From assembly GCA_023386155.1 (NCBI GenBank), contig JAEWKH010000027.1:1-24143 (forward strand): a DNA stretch of 24,143 nt, read 5' to 3'. Position 1 is the first letter of the stretch. Each line of letters starts with the position of its first letter. Both the position numbers and the translations under genes were made by a program. A model generated the notes under the pieces. The model was not told the DNA's origin, ran no database searches, and saw nothing but the letters and a program-made list of their open reading frames with translations. This document shows, in pieces, positions 1 to 6,880 of this stretch. This DNA comes from Pseudomonadota bacterium. GTDB taxonomy: Bacteria > Pseudomonadota > Alphaproteobacteria > Rhizobiales > Beijerinckiaceae.

Positions 1-194
1 ACCTTGAAGAGTTCACTGAATGCGAACTGGTCGAGGTAGATCACCTTCTTGTTCAGAAGCGGCAACTGCTCGTTCTCTGTGTATCGGCACTCCTTACATC
101 GTATGGTCAGGTTGTATTCGCTGCCATAGAGAAGGCCCAAGGACTCAGGACGACGGCAGCTTGGGCAAGCGGAGAAAGGTCCACGCTCGAACAT
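1..194 (-). CDS. Zinc-ribbon protein, N-terminal part (runs off left edge)
   Basis: Reading the minus strand from an ATG at 194, the frame stays open to the window edge, giving 64 residues. An in-frame TAA lies four codons upstream, so this ATG is the first possible one. Residues 10-13 and 34-37 form two CxxC-type pairs (CPSC and CKEC) about 20 residues apart, a classic zinc-ribbon layout. They are followed by a VIYLDQFAFSEL-like stretch. A hydrophobic beta strand ending in LDQ is common at the start of PIN-like nuclease domains, so a zinc ribbon plus PIN-like nuclease is possible, but that is only inference from a short motif. No clear Shine-Dalgarno sequence is seen. It lies inside the degraded tRNA-associated island and may be cargo of that element. 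The function remains unknown because most of the gene is outside the window. Confidence 0.6.
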   Translation of the reverse strand, partial: MFERGPFSACPSCRRPESLGLLYGSEYNLTIRCKECRYTENEQLPLLNKKVIYLDQFAFSELFK

Positions 195-400
195 GTCCCG
201 GGATTAAGGCACGCCGCTCAAGAATGCCAGCCTGGACCTTTCGCGGAGCCATTTCCGCTCCGATCGCCAACTGTTTCCATATTTCCGGAATGACCGCTTG
301 ACCGCTGGCTGTTCGGTCGGGACGTGTACGCCTCGCTCATGGGCAAGGTGGCGATGCCAGCCTGCATGCCACGGAGAAGGCTGGTACTCCGCGGGAACGA

Positions 401-727
401 ATGCCAGCTCAGTCCTGCTCCTTGGGTTGCCTCCCGCGCGTGAGCCGGTTGCGCGGCCTCGTGCAGGCGCTCGACGACATCCGCCGCGGACGGCACCCCG
501 ATAGGACCGTGCTGGACGGAAGCCCGAAGCTGCACGACTGGCAGGTAATCCGGCGCCCCGATCCCTGCCTCACGGGCATCATGTTCAACCACCCGCGCAT
601 CACGGACGGGCGGCCCGGACTCACGACGGGCCTCTGGGTTCTGGCGCCCGATCTCGGGTATGCGCGGACCATGTCGCGGACCTACGCCCTCGGCAGGCCC
701 GCCGCTGCCGCCACCGACGTCCTCTGA
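401..727 (+). CDS. DUF6634-like small protein
   Basis: This 108-residue protein has the look of a small alphaproteobacterial family I recall as DUF6634. It has an N-terminal helix (RLRGLVQALDDIRRG), then a KLHDWQ segment, a central GIMFNHPRITDGR segment, and a C-terminal LGYARTMSRTYALGRP motif. The family's function is unknown and it is found mostly on plasmids and islands. The start is uncertain. ATG 401 has a weak GGGA upstream. GTG 440 would start the protein at the conserved helix and overlaps a TGA at 441-443 of a short upstream frame, which would fit translational coupling. It ends 23 bases before the FtsH-like gene, which has its own AGAGGA site, so the two were probably co-transcribed. 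Family assignment is from memory and moderate. Confidence 0.55.
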   Translation: MPAQSCSLGCLPRVSRLRGLVQALDDIRRGRHPDRTVLDGSPKLHDWQVIRRPDPCLTGIMFNHPRITDGRPGLTTGLWVLAPDLGYARTMSRTYALGRPAAAATDVL

Positions 728-750
728 CGCAAGCATGAAGAGGACCGACG

Positions 751-2088
751 ATGACCAAGACACTCACTTCGCCTTCACGTCGCACGGAAACCGTGCGCCG
801 TCCCACGAACGTCGGACGGACCGCCGCCCGCAACCTCATAGTGCGTGCACTGCGACACGCCGGACTGCACCACGCGCTGCGGGAACAGCCCTGCATCGTC
901 AGCCTCGTGGTGCCCCATCCGCAGGACAGGCCGGACTTCGTCGCGGCGGCGAAGGCAATGCTCCGCACCCTGTCGAATGATGCGCTTGCCTACGAGTTCG
1001 CCAGGTTCGACGACGCGCATGAGGTCGTCGAGTTCGACGGCAAGCCCAAGCGCCCGAAGGCGGCCGAGGACACCATGCGGGAGACGCTCGCATCCCATGT
1101 GCGGGTCTTCGCCATCGCGGGCGATCCGGCCGATCTGCCAACCGTTTTTCGCACCGCAGCGGATGCCATCGTGACGCCCGATCCGGTCGATGCACGGGTT
1201 CTCGCGGGCGCCGACCTGACGGACGCGGCGGAGCGCCTGGAGGGCGCATCCGGTGCCGTGATCGAGCAGGTGGTGAGGGATGCGCGGCGCAGAGCGAGGA
1301 CCGAACGGCGGGATCTCGCGCCCGGCGACATCGGTGCCGCCCTGCCGAAGCGCATTCAACTGTCCAACGATGATTTCCGCCGCGCCTGCATCCACGAGGC
1401 CGGGCACGCGGTAATCGGCACCTTGCTGTCGCTCGCCTCGGGCAAGGTGCCCACACAGGCGCGTGTGTTCCGCGAGGTGTCGGCGGATGGTGCCGCCGGG
1501 GTGACGGCCTACCATCGCGTCGGGGGCGTGATGCGGACGCGGCTCGCCCATCTCGCAGAAATCGTGGGCTTCCTCGCGGGGCTGGCTGCCGAGGAACTCG
1601 TCCTGGGGGCACATACCGAGGGGGCCGGCGGCTCGGAGCGCAGCGACCTCCACCAAGCGACGGTGCTCGCGGCGGCGATGGAGGTGTCGCTCGGCTTCGG
1701 TGGCAACCTCGCGTATCTGGCGCCGGCCGACGATGCCGAACTCCTCAAGCGGCTTCGCTCGAATCCTTCCCTGCGGCGGGCGGTGAACCGGACCCTCGCC
1801 AAGAGCCGCGAGCGCGCCCGCACCATGCTGGAGGCGAACAGGCCGGCCCTCGATGCCCTCGCGCTGCTGCTCGAGGATGCGGCACCACCTCCCGCGAGGA
1901 GATGCTCGCGATCGTTCTCGAAGGAACGGAGGGCGTGGGGAAGGACGCGCCACCGTGACACCGGGCCGTGCCCCTTTCCAACGGGGAGCCCCGCTCCGTC
2001 GGGTCCTTTGGATGGCAGGCCGGGAAACTTGTCCCGTGACGCGAGAAAGTGCCCTCGGCCCTCCGGGCATCTGACTTTCGAGTTTTAG
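751..2088 (+). pseudogene. FtsH-like M41 metalloprotease, ATPase core deleted and 3' end frameshifted
   Basis: The open frame encodes 445 residues. Residues 1-150 match the N-terminal region of plasmid- and island-type AAA+ proteases. Residues 155-195 resemble the helical lid that ends an AAA+ module. The zinc protease motif HEAGH is at 215-219, and the third metal ligand Asp is about 299 in GGSERSDLHQAT, so the M41 domain looks intact. No Walker A, Walker B or second region of homology is present: VDARVLAGA at 146-154 runs straight into LTDAAERL, as if the ATPase core had been excised in frame. After residue 375 the sequence becomes Pro/Arg-rich and meaningless. Another frame (about 1882-1958) instead reads TTSREEMLAIVLEGTEGVG, an expected C-terminus, and stops at 1956-1958. 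I therefore read it as a pseudogene. A truncated, expressed, ATP-independent protease cannot be excluded. An AGAGGA ribosome site lies six bases before the ATG. Confidence 0.75.
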
Positions 2089-2100
2089 TTGAGTTCTAGG

Positions 2101-2260
2101 CCGGAAGGATTCCTCCGGACCTTTCCGCCGGCCCGCGGCCCGCTCCGCGGACCGGGCCAAGTCCGCCCTGTCGCGGGCGCCTGCGACGCGCGACAGGGCA
2201 TGGTCGGCGGCTCGATGCCGCCACGAGTTCAACCTGACCCAGTCCCGGCGAGAGCCGGGA
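2101..2260. repeat. Run of consecutive hairpins, non-coding
   Basis: The gap between the protease pseudogene and the recombinase remnant has no recognisable gene but holds several adjacent inverted repeats: CCGG arms at 2101-2118; GGCCC/GGGCC at 2130-2134 and 2154-2158 enclosing GCGG/CCGC; a perfect 11-bp pair GCCCTGTCGCG at 2165-2175 and 2189-2199; GGCGGC/GCCGCC at 2206-2211 and 2217-2222; and TCCCGGC/GCCGGGA at 2243-2249 and 2254-2260 closed by a GAGA (GNRA) tetraloop. They could fold as a structured transcript or be remnants of recombination or terminator sequences of the island. High GC alone produces some hairpins, but the 11-bp and GNRA-capped ones are above that background. No RNA family is recognised. 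Confidence 0.4.
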
Positions 2261-2379
2261 GAGTGGAGACGTGCGCCATGAACGCAAGGATTCATGCCCC
2301 ACCCTCGCGTGCCGGAACGGAGACCAGCGGATTTCGCCGCCGGGGCGGGTGACGTCCGATAGAAACGTGAGGTGATGCC

Positions 2380-2683
2380 ATGCCTACAGCCACCCTCAAC
2401 CTCCGCGTCCAGCCGTATCGCCTCCTCACGAAGGGAGGCCGCGAACTACTGCCGCCGCCCGCTCAAGAAGTTCGAGGCGTGATGTCCGGTGCAACCCCTG
2501 GAGATGACTGATGGAGACCGTAATGACCGCGCGATCGCCGACGCGCTCGGCCAGGAGACGACGGACATGGTCCGGCGCTACACCAAGGGCGCTGACATGC
2601 GCCGGGGGACGCGCGGCGTTGCGGAAGGATTTGCGGGCGAACTGGACAAGCGGCGCGCGGGAATTGTCAACCCTGACGATTAA
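2380..2683 (+). pseudogene. Fused remnant: excisionase-like gene start joined to tyrosine recombinase C-terminus
   Basis: An ATG at 2380 with a GAGGTG ribosome site opens MPTATLNLRVQPYRLLTK. One base after ACG-AAG the sense moves to the next frame, which reads EAANYCRRPLKKFEA, then a TGA at 2480-2482, then CPVQPLEMTDGDR. Together these match small helix-turn-helix excisionase-like proteins of such islands (LLT..EAA.YCRRPLKKFEA.CPV.P). From about 2526 the same frame continues as DRAIADALGQETTDMVRRYT, the region around the catalytic Tyr at the end of a phage-type integrase, and stops at 2681-2683. The gene is thus broken by a one-base gain in a G run, a nonsense codon, and a deletion that removed the rest of the excisionase and most of the integrase. 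The tRNA immediately downstream fits its former role in site-specific integration. Confidence 0.7.
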
Positions 2684-2718
2684 AAGTGTCAAACCCCGCC
2701 GGGCGCTGGCAAGGGCGA

Positions 2719-2738
2719 AGCCAAAAATTCCTTTGGCT
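2719..2738 (-). terminator. Weak hairpin downstream of tRNA-Arg
   Basis: The arms AGCCAAA (2719-2725) and TTTGGCT (2732-2738) form a 7-bp stem with a 6-base loop just past the 3' end of the minus-strand tRNA. There is no U-run on that strand, so it may only help end or process the tRNA transcript. It may also be part of the element's attachment region. Confidence 0.25.
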
Positions 2739-2751
2739 GTCGTGGGTTAGT

Positions 2752-2828
2752 TGGCGATCCCGGGAAGACTCGAACTTCCGACCTTCGGTTTAGGAAACCG
2801 CTGCTCTGTCCTGCTGAGCTACGGGACC
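2752..2828 (-). tRNA. tRNA-Arg (anticodon CCT)
   Basis: On the minus strand, 77 bases fold into a full cloverleaf. The acceptor is GGTCCCG (2828-2822) with CGGGATC, with one G-T pair. The D arm contains GCTCAGCAGGACAGAGC. The anticodon loop is TTCCTAA, giving anticodon CCT, which reads AGG. The T arm is GGAAG-TTCGAGT-CTTCC. The discriminator is G and the CCA end is encoded (plus-strand TGG at 2752-2754). Its 3' end faces the degraded integrase remnant 68 bases away. tRNA-Arg(CCU) 3' ends are frequent targets of tyrosine recombinases, so this end is probably also the right attachment site of the island to the left. Confidence 0.93.
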
Positions 2829-2983
2829 GCTTGAGACCACGGGGTTTAGCATGGTCGGCAGGGTCATTCCAGGGGGTTGAGCCCTGATTGCAGCCCTCTT
2901 GGGGGATCGTGAGGAGCCCGGAGAAGACACGAAGGAACCCAGCATGGCCCGACCGGTTTGTTGAAGGCAACCGGAGGCATACC

Positions 2984-3196
2984 ATGGCGCAGAGGCTTCG
3001 AGATTTTCTGAAACAGGTCGAGAACCTCCCTCCCGATACGTTGCTCTGCGTGGCCGAGGTGGACGAGGCGTTCGCCGCCCATGTGGAGGAAATCGAGATC
3101 ATTGAAGATGCGAAGGCGCAGAACCCAAAGACGGAAGGCATTGAGGCCGTCGAGTTGGGGAACGGCCGCCAGAGGGTCGTGGTGATCCGCTGGTGA
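2984..3196 (+). CDS. Small conserved-looking hypothetical protein, 70 aa
   Basis: I chose the ATG at 2984 because GGAGG sits at 2973-2977. The longer reading from 2888 has no ribosome site and a non-protein-like N-terminus. The product is small, soluble and acidic (MAQRLRDFLKQVENLPPDTL...), with an amphipathic N-terminal helix, a VAEVDEAFAAHVEEIEIIEDA segment rich in Glu, and a C-terminal beta strand RQRVVVIRW. No signal peptide, membrane segment or metal motif is seen. I do not recognise the family. It is the first apparently native gene to the right of the tRNA, about 155 bases away. The 281 bases that follow up to the next gene contain no gene that I can see. Confidence 0.65.
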   Translation: MAQRLRDFLKQVENLPPDTLLCVAEVDEAFAAHVEEIEIIEDAKAQNPKTEGIEAVELGNGRQRVVVIRW

Positions 3197-3477
3197 GGAG
3201 GACAACCGGCTTGCGTCCAACAGAAACCTGCCGCTCTCCGCCGCGATCTTTCGAGCCCCTGACATCGATTCCGGAAACCGTTCTCACAGGCGTGCGGCGT
3301 CCTCTTGAGAAGCGGCGATCCTGCGCCGGATGCAGCCTCCCCCGCGTGCGCTCCAAGCCTGGCGGACAAGAACGGCAACGGCGCCCGGAAGCGGCGGCAC
3401 GGCCTCGCTCGGGACATGCGCCGATCCAGGCGCTTCAAGCGTAGCCGTTTTCTGCCGAACGGGTATGATCCCGTCCG

Positions 3478-4296
3478 ATGACGGAACTGGCCCTGCGGAT
3501 TGTCTTGAGCATGAGCCTGGGGATCGGCCTGACGCTTCCGGCAGGCCGGGCGCAGTCGGATTCGCCGATGCGGCAGAGGCCAGGTTGTGCCACCGAGGCG
3601 CAGCCCGACCTGTTACAGAATCTCACGCGCGACGGAGACCTGATCCTCGCGTCGGGCCGCCTGGCGAAGCTCGCCGGCATCCGGCTCCCGGACGAAGCGC
3701 CCTATCGGGAGCAGGCCTTGGCCTGGCTGCAGGCGCGCAGGGACGAGCCTGTCCTCGTTCAGGCCGCCGCAAACCCCGACCGCTGGAACCGGATATCCGT
3801 CCGCATCCGCTCCTCCGGCAGGACCCCTTCGCTTGCCTGGAGCCATGGCCTCGTCGAGGCCGGTCTCGCAATCACCGATGCAGGCCCGAATGAAATCTTC
3901 TGCGAGCCGGAATTGCTCGCCCTCGAGGCTACGGCCCGCGAACGACACCTTGGTCTTTGGGCCGATGACCGCTATAAGCCCCTGGACGTCAGTCGACCTG
4001 AGCATCTGCGTGACCGAATCGGCAGCTTCGCGCTGATCGAGGGTCGCGTCAGAAGCGTCGGAGAGCGCAAGCAACGCACCTATTTGAATTTCGGGGGGCT
4101 CTGGGCAGAAGACTTCACGATCATCATCCCGAGGAAGACCTGGAAGCAGATGTCGGACCGCGGTATGGGCGCGGATGCGCTCAAAGGCCAGCGGATCAGA
4201 GCCCGAGGCATTTTGCAGCCTTGGCAAGGGACGGCCTTCTCCATTGTGATACCGGATATGATCGAGCGTCTCGAAGGCAGCCGCCTGCCACGATGA
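3478..4296 (+). CDS. Exported thermonuclease-fold (SNase-like) protein with altered active site
   Basis: This 272-residue protein has an N-terminal signal peptide (hydrophobic residues 5-22, then PAGRAQS), so it is likely periplasmic. Residues 50-160 follow the staphylococcal-nuclease fold pattern: GRLAKLAGIRLPDE at 60-73, EQALAWL, then DRWNR at 101-105 and the LVEAGLA strand-helix. Aligning by eye to SNase, the catalytic Arg35 and Glu43 positions hold Lys64 and Asp72, while the Arg87 position is Arg105, so catalysis may be weak or lost. Residues about 185-265 form a second beta-rich part (ALIEGRVRSV...TYLNFGGLW...FTIII) that may be an OB-like domain. The start has no strong ribosome site, and ATG 3511 is an alternative. 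It lies 6 bases before the M48 lipoprotein gene, so the two are probably one operon. Confidence 0.75.
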   Translation: MTELALRIVLSMSLGIGLTLPAGRAQSDSPMRQRPGCATEAQPDLLQNLTRDGDLILASGRLAKLAGIRLPDEAPYREQALAWLQARRDEPVLVQAAANPDRWNRISVRIRSSGRTPSLAWSHGLVEAGLAITDAGPNEIFCEPELLALEATARERHLGLWADDRYKPLDVSRPEHLRDRIGSFALIEGRVRSVGERKQRTYLNFGGLWAEDFTIIIPRKTWKQMSDRGMGADALKGQRIRARGILQPWQGTAFSIVIPDMIERLEGSRLPR

Positions 4297-4302
4297 ACGA
4301 GC

Positions 4303-5727
4303 ATGAGCACAAAACGTCAGACAGGTAGCCTTCGGATCCTTGCCGGCAGCATGCTTGCAGCCCTTGTTGCGGGCTGCTCCAGCTTCGGCGGGGACGTTTC
4401 CCTGCCTGCCGATGCGCCGCGGGTGATCGGTCCGGACCGGGACCGCGACCATGTACGGCTCGTGAGGGCCTTCGGCGGCGAAGGCCGGGCTCCCCAGCTC
4501 CAGCAGATGCTGACCGAGGTGACGAACCGGCTGGTCATGGCCACCGACAGGCCGGACGAAGCCTTCCAGGTGACGATCCTCAACTCGCCCGTGGTCAACG
4601 CCTTCGCCCTGCCCAACGGCCGCCTCTACGTGACACGCGGACTCCTGGCGCTTGCCAACGACAAGGCCGAGGTGGCCGCCGTGCTGTCGCACGAGATTGC
4701 CCATGTCACCCTCCGCCACGCCTCGCAGCGCAGCGAGCTGCAGGCCCGGTCGGACCTGATCGAGCGGGTGGCCGAGAACGTGCTGAACGACGCCGAGGAG
4801 GCCGCTGTCGCCCAAAGCCAGGCCCGTTCGGCGCTGGCAAGCTTCTCGCGCGCGCAGGAGCTCGAGGCGGACCAGACGGGCGTCAAGGTTCTGGCCCGGG
4901 CCGGCTTCGACCCTTACGGCGCCCCGCGCTTCCTGACCGCCCTGGGGCGCTCGGGCACGAGTTCGGATAGCTCGACGGCCGAGAGGAACGCCTCGCATCC
5001 GCGCACCGACGACCGCGTGGCGCGGGCCCTGCAGGCCGCGCGGCGCTCGGGCGTGCAGGGAACCGGTGAAACCGGGCGCCTCGCCTACCTGGCCGCTCTC
5101 GACGGGCTCGCCTATGGGGACGACCCGGCCGACGGCGTCGTGAAGGGCCGCCGCTTCGTCCATTCGAGGCTCGGCGTCGCCTTCGAGGCGCCGGAGGGCT
5201 TCACCCTGGAGAACACGTCCCAGGCCGTGCTGGGAGCCTCATCCGACGGCGAGCGCCGTCTCCTCTTCGATGCCGCCAACACGCCGGAGGGGCAGAGCCT
5301 GGAGGACGTGCTGCGCTCCACCTGGACGGACACGATCGAGCCCGGCAGCCTGACGACCGGCATGGTGAACGGCCTTCCCGTGGTCACCGCCCTGTCGAAC
5401 GGCAAGGAATGGACCTTCCGCCTCTCGGCCATCCGCATCGGCAACACCACCTACCGGCTCATCATGGCGACGCGAGGGAACAGGGGCGAGCTGGAGGGAA
5501 TCTTCCAGCAGGCCCTGAACAGCGTCCGGCAGGTGCACCCGGAAGAGGCCCGCCGGATCCGTCCCCTGAAGCTGGAGATCGTCATGGCCCAGCGGGGCGA
5601 CACGGCCCAGTCCCTGGCCGCCCGGATGCCGGTCGACCGGGCGCTCGAGAAGTTCCTGCTCCTCAACGGTCTCGACAGGAACGGGCCGCTTAAGGCCGGC
5701 GAGCGCTACAAGATCGTCGTGGAATGA
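4303..5727 (+). CDS. M48 family metalloprotease lipoprotein (BepA-like)
   Basis: The product is a 474-residue periplasmic peptidase. Residues 1-24 form a lipoprotein signal ending in the lipobox VAGC with Cys25. The gluzincin motif HEIAH is at 130-134, and the third zinc ligand is expected at Glu186 in ELEAD, with Asp190 conserved, so the catalytic site appears complete. The NAFALPNGRLYV strand before the motif is typical of M48 proteases that act in outer-membrane protein quality control. Residues about 275-410 form an extra domain that starts after YGDDPADGVVKGRRFVHS. Residues about 420-474 resemble a LysM-type module (MAQRGDTAQSLAARM...LLLNGLDRNGPLKAGERYKI). It is probably co-transcribed with the SNase-like gene 6 bases upstream. 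A nested palindrome follows the stop and may terminate transcription. Confidence 0.88.
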   Translation: MSTKRQTGSLRILAGSMLAALVAGCSSFGGDVSLPADAPRVIGPDRDRDHVRLVRAFGGEGRAPQLQQMLTEVTNRLVMATDRPDEAFQVTILNSPVVNAFALPNGRLYVTRGLLALANDKAEVAAVLSHEIAHVTLRHASQRSELQARSDLIERVAENVLNDAEEAAVAQSQARSALASFSRAQELEADQTGVKVLARAGFDPYGAPRFLTALGRSGTSSDSSTAERNASHPRTDDRVARALQAARRSGVQGTGETGRLAYLAALDGLAYGDDPADGVVKGRRFVHSRLGVAFEAPEGFTLENTSQAVLGASSDGERRLLFDAANTPEGQSLEDVLRSTWTDTIEPGSLTTGMVNGLPVVTALSNGKEWTFRLSAIRIGNTTYRLIMATRGNRGELEGIFQQALNSVRQVHPEEARRIRPLKLEIVMAQRGDTAQSLAARMPVDRALEKFLLLNGLDRNGPLKAGERYKIVVE

Positions 5728-5814
5728 CCTTTCCGGTCCCGGGAGAAGGTTCGGCGAGACAGTCGCCTCGCCGATGAGAAACAGCTGAAATGCGTGGGGG
5801 GTGAAGAACCCCTA

Positions 5815-5897
5815 GAGCATCGGATCCGATGCTCAATTCCTTGACGAGCGCATCGTTCATCGCGAAAAACCGGATCCGCTTTTTCGCACGATGCGCT
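5815..5897. repeat. Nested palindromic element between convergent genes
   Basis: A perfect 20-bp palindrome, GAGCATCGGATCCGATGCTC, occupies 5815-5834. It is followed by an outer inverted repeat AGCGCATCGT (5847-5856) / ACGATGCGCT (5888-5897) that encloses an inner one, GCGAAAAA (5862-5869) / TTTTTCGC (5880-5887), with CGGATCCG-like sequence in the loop. The right outer arm overlaps the rpoH stop codon. The shared GGATCC cores suggest a mobile intergenic repeat unit of the kind scattered in Methylobacteriaceae genomes. It probably acts as a bidirectional terminator between the M48 gene (plus) and rpoH (minus). Confidence 0.6.
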
Positions 5898-6768
5898 AGA
5901 CGAAGGCGCCGGAGGCCTGGGGGTATTTCTCCACCAGGGCGCGCTTGAGCTTTTCCAGCGCACGGTTCTCGATCTGGCGCACGCGCTCCTTCGAGATCCC
6001 GAGCCTGTCCCCGAGGAATTCCAGGGTGACCTGCTCGTCGTCGAGGCGACGGGCGCGCAGGATGCGCAATTCGCGCTCGTTGAGCACCTCGAGCGCCTGC
6101 TGCAGCCAGCGCACGCGGCGTTCGGTATCGATCACGTCGCTGACGCTCTCGTCCGGCAGCGGGCCGTTATCGACGAGGAATTCCACGCGCTCGGCGGAAT
6201 TGCCCGGATCGGCATCCAGGACCGGCGCGTTCAGCGACGTGTCGGGCGCCGAGAGACGGGCGTCCATGAGGGCCACATCGGCCTTCGATACCCCGATCGC
6301 CTCGGCGATCTTCTCGTGCACGTCCGAGGAGATGCGATCCTCCCCGCCGCGGGTCAGGCGGGCGCGCAGGCGGCGCAGGTTGAAGAAAAGCGCTTTCTGG
6401 GCGGAACTCGTTCCGCCGCGAACGATTGACCAATTGCGAAGGATGTAATCTTGCACGGAGGCACGGATCCACCAAGTCGCATAGGTCGAGAAACGAACTT
6501 CGCGCTCAGGCTCGAACCGGGCAGCGGCCTCGAGAAGCCCTACATGGCCTTCCTGAACGAGATCGGCCATGGGCAGGCCATAGTGACGGAATCGGGCTGC
6601 CAGCGCGATCACAAGGCGCATATGGGCAGCGGTCAATTGATGAAGTGCCGCTTCATCGCCGTTCTCTTTCCAGCGCACGGCAAGAAGATGCTCCTCCTCT
6701 CTTTCGAGAAAAGGTGCATTCATGGCTGCGCGGACGAACCGGCGGCGAACCCCTGAGATTTCTCCCAT
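5896..6768 (-). CDS. rpoH: RNA polymerase sigma-32 family factor, RpoH2 type
   Basis: This 290-residue sigma-70-family protein directs RNA polymerase to stress promoters. Region 2 is clear (LPMADLVQEGHVGLLEAA at 65-82, then FSTYATWWIRASVQDYI). The heat-shock-sigma signature known as the RpoH box is at about 124-134 (QKALFFNLRRL). Region 4.2 ends the protein with a helix-turn-helix (LEFLGDRLGISKERVRQIE). The SSAQKALFFNLRRLR form is what I recall for the RpoH2 paralogue of alphaproteobacteria, linked to oxidative and general stress rather than heat. Start 6768 is supported by AAGGGAGAG on the minus strand. A second Met at residue 16, closer to the usual N-terminus, is an alternative. A likely EcfG-type promoter lies just upstream. 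The gene has its own unit, separated from carD by a strong terminator. Confidence 0.92.
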   Translation of the reverse strand: MGEISGVRRRFVRAAMNAPFLEREEEHLLAVRWKENGDEAALHQLTAAHMRLVIALAARFRHYGLPMADLVQEGHVGLLEAAARFEPEREVRFSTYATWWIRASVQDYILRNWSIVRGGTSSAQKALFFNLRRLRARLTRGGEDRISSDVHEKIAEAIGVSKADVALMDARLSAPDTSLNAPVLDADPGNSAERVEFLVDNGPLPDESVSDVIDTERRVRWLQQALEVLNERELRILRARRLDDEQVTLEFLGDRLGISKERVRQIENRALEKLKRALVEKYPQASGAFV

Positions 6769-6794
6769 TGTGTGCTCTCCCTTGGCAGAGACAC

Positions 6795-6819
6795 AACGAG
6801 CGAGGCCGGAAAAAGTTCA
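6795..6819 (-). promoter_or_regulatory. Putative EcfG (RpoE2)-type promoter of rpoH
   Basis: On the minus strand TGAAC is followed by a 16-base spacer and CGTT, about 27 bases before the rpoH start codon. The general stress sigma factor EcfG/RpoE2 of alphaproteobacteria recognises GGAAC-N16/17-CGTT, and rpoH2 of Sinorhizobium is known to depend on it. One base of the -35 box differs from consensus. The inference is good but untested. Confidence 0.55.
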
Positions 6820-6880
6820 TTCCTTACAGCCAAGTTCTGCAAAATAGATTCCGGCCTTTGAAAAACAAGGCTTTGGCCAC

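Noticed and set aside
775..2295. 506-residue minus-strand frame opposite the M41 gene
   Set aside because: Arg/Gly-rich composition and no motif; the plus strand carries HEAGH and the related lid sequence.
2089..2352. 87-residue plus-strand frame between the protease and recombinase remnants
   Set aside because: Pro/Arg/Gly-rich with no motif, and it covers the hairpin run; not protein-like.
3197..3477. Short frames on both strands before the SNase-like gene
   Set aside because: No ribosome site, biased Arg/Pro/Ser composition and no recognisable motif; treated as an intergenic stretch.
3613..5163. 516-residue minus-strand frame opposite the SNase and M48 genes
   Set aside because: It spans two real genes and their junction on the other strand; its sequence is shadow-like.
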